Source of the DNA: JADZEM01 sp046328125
Lineage (GTDB): Bacteria; Chloroflexota; UBA6077; JACCZL01
Length of the DNA: 64,000 bases
Direction: 5' to 3'
NCBI GenBank assembly: GCA_046328125.1
Contig: JAXLXF010000011.1
Span: 1-64,000 of the forward strand
In this document: piece after piece, positions 17,247 through 24,630 of the stretch
How positions within the stretch are numbered: the first letter of the stretch is position 1
Layout of the letters: each line of letters opens with the position of its first letter
The notes under the pieces: model-generated
Database searches by the model: none
What the model was told of the DNA's origin: nothing
The model's input: the letters and a program-made list of their open reading frames with translations, nothing else
Program-made: the position numbers and the translations under genes

Positions 17247-17636
17247 TCAGTCCAGGATCGCGGTCGCCTCGATCTCCACCAGGTAGTCTGGTGCGGCCAG
17301 CCCCTTGACGACCACCAGCGTGCTGGCCGGCCCGGGCGTCCCAAAAGAGCGGTCGCGGGGCTTCGCGATGAGCGGCCGGTAGGCCAGGTCGGTGATGTAC
17401 TGGGTGATCTTGACCACGTCGTCCATGCTGCCGCCGAAGTGCTCCACGATGGTCTTGACGTTGCGATACGCCTGCTCGGCCTGCGCTTCGGCATCGCCCG
17501 GCCCGACGAGATTGCCGTCCGGGTCGAGTCCCAGCTGGCCTGAGATGTAGAGGGTGTTCCCGACTCTGGTCACGTGGGAGTAGTTGGCCTGCGGCGTGTG
17601 GACGCCCGGCGGGTTGACGCGTTCGCCTCGTGGCAT
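17247..17636 (-). CDS. RidA (YjgF/YER057c/UK114) family protein
   Basis: A 129-residue trimer-forming RidA-fold protein. The GNTLYISGQLGLDPDGNLV strand-turn and C-terminal YLVEIEATAIL are typical. Canonical RidA hydrolyses reactive enamines and imines using an Arg in a PARS motif about 14 residues before the last VEIEA; here that segment reads PGPASTLVVV, so the Arg is missing. It may therefore belong to one of the non-deaminase RidA subgroups often found with catabolic enzymes. Neighbours on the same strand are an SDR dehydrogenase and a MaoC hydratase, which suits an accessory role in degradation. Confidence 0.85.
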   Translation of the reverse strand: MPRGERVNPPGVHTPQANYSHVTRVGNTLYISGQLGLDPDGNLVGPGDAEAQAEQAYRNVKTIVEHFGGSMDDVVKITQYITDLAYRPLIAKPRDRSFGTPGPASTLVVVKGLAAPDYLVEIEATAILD

Positions 17637-17656
17637 GTGTCCTCCGTGGAAGGTGA

Positions 17657-17761
17657 AGCCCCACCCCCAGCCCCCTCCCCATTGCGATGGAGAGGGGGAG
17701 CAGATGCAGCCCGCCTCCCCCTCTCCATCGCAATGGGGAGGGGGCTGGGGGGTGGGGCTTC
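17657..17761. repeat. Inverted repeat with CCATTGCGATGG core (family C)
   Basis: AAGCCCCACCCCCAGCCCCC...ATTGCGATGGAG is mirrored by CTCCATCGCAATGGGGAGG...GGGGCTT, giving a stem of about 40 bp with an A/G-rich spacer. It lies between the SDR 3' end and the RidA start. Relatives are at 26904-27005, 28827-28926 and 43296-43364. Confidence 0.85.
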
Positions 17762-17766
17762 CTCAG

Positions 17767-18522
17767 TTACGGCATCCAGTTGCCGCCGTTGACGTGGTGG
17801 GTCTGGCCGGTGATGTAGGCGCCGCCCGGACCGCACAGGAACAGGATCGTCGGCAGCATGTCCTCCGGCTGGGCGATTCGCCCGAGTGGCACCTGCGGTC
17901 CGGCCTCGGCGATCTCCTCCTCGGTCATGCCATATCTCGGCTGGGCGGTGTCTGTCAGGCCCGGCGCGATGGCGTTGCAGGTGATCCGGTATGGCGCCAG
18001 CTCTAGTGCCATGTTGCGGGTGAACGCCACGATGCCGGCCTTGCTGGCGGCGTAGTGGGCGCCGTTGACGGCGGGGCGGAACGCCGCCACCGAGGCGAAG
18101 CTGATGATCCTGCCCCCCTCTCCCTGCTCCACCATCACGCGGGCGGCGGCCTGCGAGCAGAGAAACGTGCCTCGCAGGTTCACGTCCATGACAGCGTCCC
18201 AGGTCTCGTCCTCCAGCTCCAGGACCATGCCGCGCGGGAAGACGCCGGCGTTGTTGACCAGGATGTCTACCCGGTTCAGCTCGGCCAGGGCGCCGTCGAT
18301 CATCGCCTGCACCTGGGCGCGCTTCGAGACGTCCACCCGCATCCCGAGCGCCCGCCCGCCGTTCGCCACGATCTGTTGCGCGGTGGCAGCGGCGTTCTCG
18401 CCCAGGACGTCCGTCGCCACGACCGCCGCGCCGGCCCCGGCCAGCCCGAGCGCCAGCGCCTTGCCGATCCCCTGCCCCGCGCCCGTCACCACCGCGACCT
18501 TGCCAGCCAGCTCTCCGCTCAT
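17767..18522 (-). CDS. SDR family NAD(P)-dependent oxidoreductase
   Basis: A 251-residue Rossmann-fold dehydrogenase or reductase. The cofactor motif TGAGQGIG is near residues 13-20, NNAG near 87-90, with the catalytic Ser in SFASVAA and Tyr-Lys in HYAASKAG; length is standard for classical SDRs. The ATG at 18522 was chosen over an in-frame TTG 21 nt upstream because GGAGG and AGGTGAG lie just before it. It is probably co-transcribed with the MaoC hydratase upstream, which suggests a 3-hydroxyacyl or alcohol oxidation step. The exact substrate is not evident. Confidence 0.9.
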   Translation of the reverse strand: MSGELAGKVAVVTGAGQGIGKALALGLAGAGAAVVATDVLGENAAATAQQIVANGGRALGMRVDVSKRAQVQAMIDGALAELNRVDILVNNAGVFPRGMVLELEDETWDAVMDVNLRGTFLCSQAAARVMVEQGEGGRIISFASVAAFRPAVNGAHYAASKAGIVAFTRNMALELAPYRITCNAIAPGLTDTAQPRYGMTEEEIAEAGPQVPLGRIAQPEDMLPTILFLCGPGGAYITGQTHHVNGGNWMP

Positions 18523-18573
18523 CTCACCTATCCTCCGCCGCAACGCTCGGTTCTCTTCGGGGTCAAGTCCCCG

Positions 18574-18671
18574 CTGTCATCCTGAGCTCGCGAAGGATCT
18601 CCCATCAATGTAGCGCAACTCCCTGAGAGCCGGGCTGGGCTGTGAGATCCTTCGCGAGCTCAGGATGACAG
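18574..18671. repeat. Perfect 27-bp inverted repeat (family D)
   Basis: Arms 18574-18600 and 18645-18671 are exact reverse complements (CTGTCATCCTGAGCTCGCG...AGGATCT), with a 44-nt spacer. The second copy, at 40261-40354, has nearly the same arms and spacer. The arms resemble a TCATCCTGAGC...GAAGGATCT motif seen between genes in many unrelated bacteria. This copy is downstream of the MaoC gene. Confidence 0.88.
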
Positions 18672-18713
18672 GGAGGAGCCGCAGGATGACAAAGGGCGAG
18701 CCTCACAACTCTC

Positions 18714-19244
18714 CTATCGGACCACCTGGGGGGAGCCGTCCGGATTCAGCTTCGGCTCCGGGAAGTGCTTGTGGGTCGGGGCGTGCTCCCGCTTCCAGAC
18801 CATCACACTCCGCGAGTACTCCATCACGACGGTACCGTCCTGCTTGATCCCTCGCGAGCGGAACTTCACGATCCCCCACTGGGGCCGCGACTTCGACTCT
18901 CGCTTCTCCAAGACTTCGCTCTCGGAGTAGAGCGTGTCGCCGTCGAAGAGTGGGTTGGGCAGTTTGATCTCGTCCCAGCCGAGCGCGAAGCCGTTCTCGC
19001 TGGTGTCGGTCACGCCCAGGCCGGCCACGATGGCGATGGTGATGGCGCTGTTGACCAGTGGCTTCCCAAACTCCGTGAACGACGCGTAATGCTCGTTGAA
19101 GTGGATCTGGTTCGTGTTGTTTGTCAGCAGCGTCAGCCAGATGTTGTCGGCCTGGGTGATCGTCCGCCCGATGTGGCTGCGGAAGACGTCCCCAACCTCG
19201 AAGTCCTCGAAGAACCGCCCGACCCAGCCCTCTATCACTGCCAT
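18714..19244 (-). CDS. MaoC family dehydratase
   Basis: A 176-residue hot-dog fold hydratase. FFEDFEVGDVFRS at the start is the typical MaoC opening. The motif NNTNQIHFNEHYAS holds the hydratase-type Asn/Asp-His region (usual form D-x-N-x-x-H) and EFGKPLVNSAIT follows. Family members hydrate enoyl-CoA or related CoA thioesters such as mesaconyl- or itaconyl-CoA. An AAGGAGG ribosome site precedes the ATG. It is the first gene of a short minus-strand set with the SDR, and divergent from the TPP enzyme gene, suggesting a shared degradation pathway. Confidence 0.87.
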   Translation of the reverse strand: MAVIEGWVGRFFEDFEVGDVFRSHIGRTITQADNIWLTLLTNNTNQIHFNEHYASFTEFGKPLVNSAITIAIVAGLGVTDTSENGFALGWDEIKLPNPLFDGDTLYSESEVLEKRESKSRPQWGIVKFRSRGIKQDGTVVMEYSRSVMVWKREHAPTHKHFPEPKLNPDGSPQVVR

Positions 19245-19371
19245 CGTCTTACCTCCTTGCTGCCACTCTTCACATGCTCCCCTCCCCTGCGCACGGGGTA
19301 GGGGTTGGGGGTGGGGGCATCCTCGCTATCATGCTCCGAACTGTACTGAACGATAGAGGGGGCGACTCACG

Positions 19372-20985
19372 ATGGCCAGGATCAACGGTGCGACCTTGCT
19401 GGCGCGGGCGCTGCGGCTCGGGGGCGTCGGGCCGGTCTTCACGCTGTCCGGACACCAGATCCTGCCGATCTACGATGCCGGCATCGACGCCGACTTGCAG
19501 TTCGTGGACACCCGCCACGAGAACGCCGCCGTTCACATGGCCGACGGCTGGGGTCGCCTGACCGGTCGGACCGGCGTGGCGCTGGTGACCGCCGCGCCGG
19601 GTCACACCAACGCCCTGACCGGCGTCGCCACGGCCCTCAACAGCGAGTCGCCGGTCCTGCTCATCAGCGGCGGCGCCGAGGTGCCGAACATCGGGCGGGG
19701 CGGCTTCCAGGAGATGGACCAGCTCTCGATGATCCGGCCGATCTGTAAGGGCGCCTGGATGCCGAGGACCGCCGAGGAGGTGCCGGCCTTCGTGGCACGG
19801 GCGCTCCGAGTGGCGACGAGCGGCGTGCCCGGGCCGGTCCACCTGACGCTGCCGTACGACGTGCTGCACCAGACCATCGACGAGGACGCCGTCCCGATGC
19901 CCGTGGCCGCCGACTTCGAGCGGCTGCCCCAGGCCGCGCCCGAGGGGCAGATCGTCCAGCTCGTCAACCTCCTGGAGGCCGCCGAGCGCCCCATGATGCT
20001 CGTCGGCCCCTCGGCGACGCGTGGGCCGGCCGGCGCGTATCTTGGCGAGCTCTCCCACCACATGAAGCTGCCGTACCTGCCCATCGACAGCCCAGTCGGC
20101 CTGCCCGAGCCGTCGTTGCACGGTCTCCCTCGGATGCTCCCACAGTGCGATCTGGTGATCCTGGTCGGACGGCTCGACTTCGCGGTCAGCTTCCTGGACG
20201 AGAAGACTGTCTCGCCCACCGCGAAGGTCGTTCAGATCGCCCCTGACCCGAGCTGGCTCGGCCACAATCGGCGGATCGACCTGGGGATCGTCGGCGACCC
20301 GCGAACGGTGCTCGGGCAACTGCGCGATGCGGCCGGCGAGCGGCGGTGGCTGCGCACGGCCTGGCGCGACGAGCTCCAGGCGAGCCGCGAGGCCCAGATC
20401 GAGCGGACCCGCCCACTGGAGATCTCCGACGAGACGCCCGTCCACCCGATGCGGGTGATGGCGGCCGTCCGCGAGTTTGTCCGACCCGGCGACTGCATCG
20501 CGCTGGACGGCGGCGACTTCGTACGCTGGGCCAGGTGGCGGTTCGGCGGCGGCCCGTACGAGTTTCTGACCAACGGCAAGCTTGGAGCGCTCGGGCCGGG
20601 TATCCCGCTGGCGCTCGCCGCGACCCTCGCAAAGCCGAACGCGCGCTCGGTGGCGTTCGTGGGAGACGGCACGTTCGGGTTTCACGGTATGGAGCTGGAC
20701 ACGGCGGTGCGCCACAACCTGCCGGCCGTCATCGTCGTCGGCAACGACGCCGGCTGGGCCACCGAGCGCCACCGCCAGCGCGAGGTGTACGGCCCGGACC
20801 GCCTCGTCGCCGCGAACCTCCTCCCCACCCGCTACGACCGGGTAGCTGCCGACCTCGGCGCGCACGGCGAGTACGTCGAGCGGCCGGAGCAGCTGGGGCC
20901 AGCCCTGGAGCGGGCCTTTGCCAGCCGCCGCCCGGCCGTCGTCAACGTCAACCTCGCCAGCATCCGCGCCCCATCCGCGAGCTAG
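19372..20985 (+). CDS. Thiamine pyrophosphate-dependent enzyme (acetolactate synthase-like)
   Basis: A 537-residue protein with the three domains of the ALS/oxalyl-CoA decarboxylase/benzoylformate decarboxylase family. The N-terminal Pyr domain has the cofactor-activating Glu in DTRHENAAVHMADG. The middle domain is about 190-330. The C-terminal PP domain has the TPP/Mg motif GDGTFGFHGMEL...VVGND. It catalyses cleavage or ligation at a 2-keto acid or acyl-CoA; the sequence does not decide which. It stands alone on the plus strand, divergent from the MaoC and SDR genes and convergent with an amidohydrolase, so a role in the same breakdown route is plausible. Confidence 0.88.
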   Translation: MARINGATLLARALRLGGVGPVFTLSGHQILPIYDAGIDADLQFVDTRHENAAVHMADGWGRLTGRTGVALVTAAPGHTNALTGVATALNSESPVLLISGGAEVPNIGRGGFQEMDQLSMIRPICKGAWMPRTAEEVPAFVARALRVATSGVPGPVHLTLPYDVLHQTIDEDAVPMPVAADFERLPQAAPEGQIVQLVNLLEAAERPMMLVGPSATRGPAGAYLGELSHHMKLPYLPIDSPVGLPEPSLHGLPRMLPQCDLVILVGRLDFAVSFLDEKTVSPTAKVVQIAPDPSWLGHNRRIDLGIVGDPRTVLGQLRDAAGERRWLRTAWRDELQASREAQIERTRPLEISDETPVHPMRVMAAVREFVRPGDCIALDGGDFVRWARWRFGGGPYEFLTNGKLGALGPGIPLALAATLAKPNARSVAFVGDGTFGFHGMELDTAVRHNLPAVIVVGNDAGWATERHRQREVYGPDRLVAANLLPTRYDRVAADLGAHGEYVERPEQLGPALERAFASRRPAVVNVNLASIRAPSAS

Positions 20986-20990
20986 CGTAC

Positions 20991-21069
20991 GACCGCCCCT
21001 GGGAGCGCGGCCATCCTGGCCGCTTCGTTCGGCAGGGCGGCCAGGATGGCCGCGCTCCCAGGGACGGTC
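20991..21069. repeat. 33-bp inverted repeat (family E), bidirectional terminator candidate
   Basis: Arms 20991-21023 and 21037-21069 pair with one mismatch around a 13-nt loop (core GGGAGCGCGGCCATCCTGGC). The element starts 5 nt after the TPP enzyme stop codon and lies between convergent genes. No U tract follows on either strand. Confidence 0.85.
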
Positions 21070-21143
21070 GCCGAATCTCCCGCGAAGACCGATCGGTCGC
21101 GTAGCGTGTTTCGGAATGCAGCGTGCTACGCGGCTCTCGGCAC

Positions 21144-21986
21144 TCAGCGCTTTCCGGGCGACCAGTTGTAGACGCGCGCCGTCGAGCCGCCCATCAGGAC
21201 CTCGCGGTCGCTGTCCGAGAGGCGGTCGGTGACGCGGAACGCCTCGACGCCCTGCTCGTAGGTCAGCAGGGAGACCGCCCGCGTCCAGTCCGTGCCCCAC
21301 AGGCAGCGCTCCAGCCCGAATGCATCGAAGACGCGCGCCAGCGAGTCCCAGATGTCAGGATAGGGGAACGGCTGGTGCGAGAGGGTGCAGGCGCCGCTGA
21401 CCTTGATCGCGATGTTCGGCTGGGCGGCCATCTCCAGCACCTTCGGCAGGGCGGCGAACGGCTCGGCTGGCGGCGGCGGCGCGAACGGCTGCTGCAGCGC
21501 CAGATGGTCGATCACCAGCTGCGTGTCCGGGTTACGCTCCGCCAGCCCGATGGCCTGATCCACCCGCCCCCAGGCCAGCAGGTTGACCGGCAGCGAATGA
21601 CGGGCGGCAGCGGCCAGCACGCGATTGACGCCGGGGTCGGCCGGGTCTGGCGAGACCTCGGCGTTCAACATGATCCGCACGGCGACCGTGCCTGGCGTGG
21701 CCTTCCAGTCCGCGATCACGTCCGCCACGTTCGGATCGTTCGGGTCGACCGGCTTGACCAGGCCGAACCTGTCCGGATGCTTCGCGTACACCTCCAGCGC
21801 GTAGCTGGCGTCGAAGCGGTACAGCGCGAACGGCGACACCAGGATCGCGCCGTCTACCTTGACGGCGTCCATCGCCGCGACCATGTCGTCGCCGGTGACC
21901 TCTGGCGGGCCGGCCAGGACGGCGTGCCACGGGCGACCCGGGTGGTTGCGTTCGTACGCGTGGACCTGGGAGTCGATCGTCGGCAT
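21144..21986 (-). CDS. Amidohydrolase family protein (PDC hydrolase-like)
   Basis: A 280-residue TIM-barrel hydrolase of the amidohydrolase_2 group. The start MPTIDSQVHAYERNHPG carries the barrel strand-1 D-x-Q-x-H motif; DHLALQQPF and RCLWGTDWTRAV hold later active-site positions (His, and Asp at strand 8). The closest known types are 2-pyrone-4,6-dicarboxylate hydrolase and related lactonases. The ATG at 21986 has AGGAGGA about 9 nt upstream; an upstream in-frame ATG would add a poorly folded 42-residue leader. It is convergent with the TPP enzyme. Confidence 0.85.
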   Translation of the reverse strand: MPTIDSQVHAYERNHPGRPWHAVLAGPPEVTGDDMVAAMDAVKVDGAILVSPFALYRFDASYALEVYAKHPDRFGLVKPVDPNDPNVADVIADWKATPGTVAVRIMLNAEVSPDPADPGVNRVLAAAARHSLPVNLLAWGRVDQAIGLAERNPDTQLVIDHLALQQPFAPPPPAEPFAALPKVLEMAAQPNIAIKVSGACTLSHQPFPYPDIWDSLARVFDAFGLERCLWGTDWTRAVSLLTYEQGVEAFRVTDRLSDSDREVLMGGSTARVYNWSPGKR

Positions 21987-22193
21987 GACGGCATTCCTCC
22001 TCGGCGGCCACCGATCCCCGCTGGCCGGGACCGCGCTGGCATTGTCCGCGCTGCCCCCCGCAACCTGCCACCACCGAGGCACCCGATGCGGGGCAAGCGC
22101 ATGGTGACACATCCACGTCTGCGCGATCCCAGCCCATGCAACAATCTCCGACGGGCTGGCGTCTCATCTCTGGGAGCGGACACGACCTCGGTC

Positions 22194-22775
22194 ATGGCGG
22201 AGCCCGTATCGGAGACCATTCGACGTGCCCAGGCCGGTGACCGGGCGGCGATTGCCGCGCTCGTCGCCGAGCAGCAGCGTTACGTGTACAGCATCGCGAT
22301 GAGCATCACCCACGACCCCACCGACGCCGCCGACCTCACCCAGGACGCCCTGATCCGGTTCATCCGGTCGATCGGCTCGTACCGAGGCGAGACCAAACTG
22401 ACCACCTGGCTGTACCGGCTCGTCGTGAACCTCGGCATCGACCGGATGCGGCGACGGGGCGCCCCGCCGATCCGTCTGGACGACGAGGGCATGAACCTCG
22501 ACCTGCCGAGCGACGACCCCATCGACGACGTGGCCGGCAGCGTCGAGCGCGTCGAGGAGGCACAGACCGTGCGGGTGGCAGTCTCGAAGCTGCCCGACGC
22601 GCAACGGCTGGCGCTGACGTTACACTACTTCGAGGACATGCGCTACGAGGACATCGCCGACGTGATGGGCGTGCCGCTGAACACCGTCAAGAGCCACATT
22701 CGGCGCGGCAAGGAGCGGCTCGCCATCCTGCTGCGGCCGGAGCTCGGGCTCCGCGCCGCCCCCGGAGGCTGCTGA
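22194..22775 (+). CDS. ECF-type RNA polymerase sigma factor
   Basis: A 193-residue sigma-70 family factor with region 2 (DLTQDALIRFIRSIG; TWLYRLVVNLGIDRMRRR, about 45-90) and region 4 (YEDIADVMGVPLNTVKSHIRRG, about 150-172) but no regions 1 or 3, as in ECF sigmas. The ATG at 22194 was chosen where homology begins. The next gene overlaps its stop by one base (TGATG), so translation is coupled; the partner is a membrane protein that may hold the sigma at the membrane. Targets are unknown. Confidence 0.92.
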   Translation: MAEPVSETIRRAQAGDRAAIAALVAEQQRYVYSIAMSITHDPTDAADLTQDALIRFIRSIGSYRGETKLTTWLYRLVVNLGIDRMRRRGAPPIRLDDEGMNLDLPSDDPIDDVAGSVERVEEAQTVRVAVSKLPDAQRLALTLHYFEDMRYEDIADVMGVPLNTVKSHIRRGKERLAILLRPELGLRAAPGGC

Positions 22776-23332
22776 TGGACGCACGGCAGCTCCGAGATCA
22801 GTCGCTCTGGGACCAGCCGCCCGGCCCGCCGGCCTGGGAGCACGACCTCGACGCGATGCTGAGGCCGTCGCTGGTGGTCGAGCCATCCACCGATGTCCAG
22901 GCCGCGATCCTGGCCGCTATCCTCCAGGCGACCGCCGTGCCGGTTCTGCCGCTGCCGGCTCCCGCTTACCAGCTCCCGGTGCCCGGCGTCTCGATGCCCG
23001 GGATGCCGTGGCCCGGCACGCCGGCGACAGAATCGGCCGGACTGGGGATGAGCGGGCCGGTGACGATGATGTCCTACCTGCTGCTGGCGGCCGTCCTGGT
23101 GGCGTACGCGGCGGCGCTCTCATGGCTCAATGCCGCCGTCGGGGATGGCAGCTGGCTCTCGACGCTGGCGGCCCAGCTGCTCGCCGTCTCCAGCGTGGTC
23201 GTCGGGCGCCCCCTGGTATATGAGCCGCTGACGCTGCTCTGGCAGCTGCTCCAGCAGGCGCCCTGGCTGCTGTTGCTGCCGCTCGCCTGGCCGCTCTGGG
23301 AGCGCGACCGGGCCTCGTCCTCGGCGGCCTGA
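22775..23332 (+). CDS. Membrane protein coupled to the sigma factor, possible anti-sigma
   Basis: A 185-residue protein not matched to a named family. The first 90 residues are soluble and Pro-rich (VPVLPLPAPAYQLPVPG). Hydrophobic segments follow at about 95-115 (MMSYLLLAAVLVAYAAALSW), 130-145 and 160-178, so two or three membrane passes are likely. It shares the TGATG junction with the ECF sigma gene. Position suggests an anti-sigma or sensor for that sigma, but the zinc anti-sigma motif (H-x3-C-x2-C) is absent, so a different mechanism or another role is possible. Confidence 0.7.
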   Translation: MDARQLRDQSLWDQPPGPPAWEHDLDAMLRPSLVVEPSTDVQAAILAAILQATAVPVLPLPAPAYQLPVPGVSMPGMPWPGTPATESAGLGMSGPVTMMSYLLLAAVLVAYAAALSWLNAAVGDGSWLSTLAAQLLAVSSVVVGRPLVYEPLTLLWQLLQQAPWLLLLPLAWPLWERDRASSSAA

Positions 23333-23372
23333 CCGCGTGGTGACCGACGACACGACGGCGGGTAAGCCCGGA

Positions 23373-23482
23373 ACGTGCCCGTGGAGCGCGGCCATCCTGG
23401 CCGCCCCGGTGGGGGCACCAGAGAGCATTGTTCGTAGCGCCGGTTGGTGCGCCCGGAGCGGCCAGGATGGCCGCGCTCCACG
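23373..23482. repeat. Inverted repeat of family E
   Basis: The left arm 23373-23407 is the same as the IS-split copy at 10686 apart from one base. The right arm (23455-23482) is shorter, and the spacer is 47 nt. It lies 41 nt downstream of the sigma operon and 47 nt before the queuosine-salvage gene. Confidence 0.85.
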
Positions 23483-23528
23483 AACGAGCTTGGTCGATTC
23501 CCGAAGTTGTGGCTTGGGTCAACGCTAG

Positions 23529-24491
23529 GTGCTAGGCGTCCTCGACTCGACCCGCCGCGTCATGGATCGGGCGTGGAACGTTGCCATCGACCACCAGGCG
23601 GTAGACGCATTGGCTGCCCGGCTCGCGGATCGGGGCGCCGAGGCCCCCGAGTGGCGCGTCTGGCCGCACTGGTGGCCCGAGGAGCCGGACTCGCCTCGCG
23701 CCGCCGACTACGTGCTGGTGCTGGACGCGCTCAACTTCTGCTTCTGGGGCGAGCCGCGCTGGCGCGTCGAGTATGGGGGCCAACTGCTGGATGGCTACTG
23801 GGCGCTGGCGGCCTGCTTGCGCCGCGCGCTGGAGGCCGGCATCCCTCTCCTGGACCCGGCCTACCTCGTCGCCTGTGACGAGTCAGCCGCGCGCGCCCTC
23901 TTCGCCGGCCAGCACGAGATCCCGCTCCTGGAATCCCGCATCGCCCACCTCCGCGAAGTCGGGCAGGGCATCCGAGATGCGGGCGGCTCGTTCGCGCACG
24001 TCGTGGCGGCGGCCGGTGGCTCCGGCGAGCGGCTGGTTCAGGAGGTTGCCCGCCGCTTCCCCTCGTTCGACGACACGGCCACCTATGACGGCCAGCCAGT
24101 CGCCTTCTACAAGCGTGCCCAGATCCTGGTCAGCGACTTGCACGGCATCTACCACGGCCAGGGGCTCGGGGCGTTCGACGATCTGGACCGGCTGACCGCG
24201 TTCGCGGACTACAAGATCCCCCAGGTGCTTCGCGAGGCCGGCATCCTGGTCTACTCTCCGTCCCTCGCCGAGACAGTGGACCGCCAGCAGCTGATCCCGC
24301 CGGGCGACCCGCGCGAGGTTGAGATCAGAGCCGGCACGATCTGGGGCTGCGAGCTGTTGCGCCAGGCTCTCGAACGCCGTCGCCCCGGCCCCTCAATGCG
24401 CGCCTTCGAGGTCGATTGGCTGCTCTGGAGCGACGCCCAGGGCCGCGCCATCAAGAAGCCGTACCACCGCACTCGCACGATCTACTATTGA
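23529..24491 (+). CDS. Queuosine salvage protein (Qng1/DUF2419)
   Basis: A 320-residue protein of the DUF2419/Qng1 family, which releases queuine from queuosine 5'-phosphate so that the base can be reused for tRNA modification. Visible family motifs are ALNFCFWGEPRW (about 67-78), FYKRAQILVSDLHG (about 196-209), LTAFADYKIPQVLR (about 225-238) and a C-terminal YHRTRTIYY. A homologue from the Chloroflexota species Sphaerobacter thermophilus has been characterised, which fits the taxonomic guess. The GTG start is uncertain; an ATG 33 nt later is possible. No other queuosine gene is in the window. Confidence 0.88.
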   Translation: MLGVLDSTRRVMDRAWNVAIDHQAVDALAARLADRGAEAPEWRVWPHWWPEEPDSPRAADYVLVLDALNFCFWGEPRWRVEYGGQLLDGYWALAACLRRALEAGIPLLDPAYLVACDESAARALFAGQHEIPLLESRIAHLREVGQGIRDAGGSFAHVVAAAGGSGERLVQEVARRFPSFDDTATYDGQPVAFYKRAQILVSDLHGIYHGQGLGAFDDLDRLTAFADYKIPQVLREAGILVYSPSLAETVDRQQLIPPGDPREVEIRAGTIWGCELLRQALERRRPGPSMRAFEVDWLLWSDAQGRAIKKPYHRTRTIYY

Positions 24492-24594
24492 GTGTCAGCT
24501 TCGAGCTGCTCCCAACCATCGCGCAGCTGGGGTCCGCGGTGCCTTCAGCCAGCTCGTCCCTCTTGTTACTTTTGCCCCGAACCGCCAGAGTCCA

Positions 24595-24630
24595 GGGGCG
24601 CGATTCCTTGCGCCCGCGTCATTGCGCCCG
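24595..24630. repeat. Degenerate family A repeat
   Basis: GGGGCGCGATTCCTTGCGCCCGC is a diverged half of the REPIN-like elements at 4444 and 36764. It overlaps the stop codon of rlmN and lies between convergent genes. Confidence 0.55.

Noticed and set aside
19271..19320. GC-rich CCCCTCCCC...GGGGTAGGGG stretch as another family C repeat
   Set aside because: It shares base composition and a GGGGGTGGGGG run but lacks the CCATTGCGATGG core and long pairing arms.
19270..21300. A 676-codon minus-strand frame opposite the TPP enzyme
   Set aside because: It mirrors the codon bias of the real gene and has no family motif or ribosome site.
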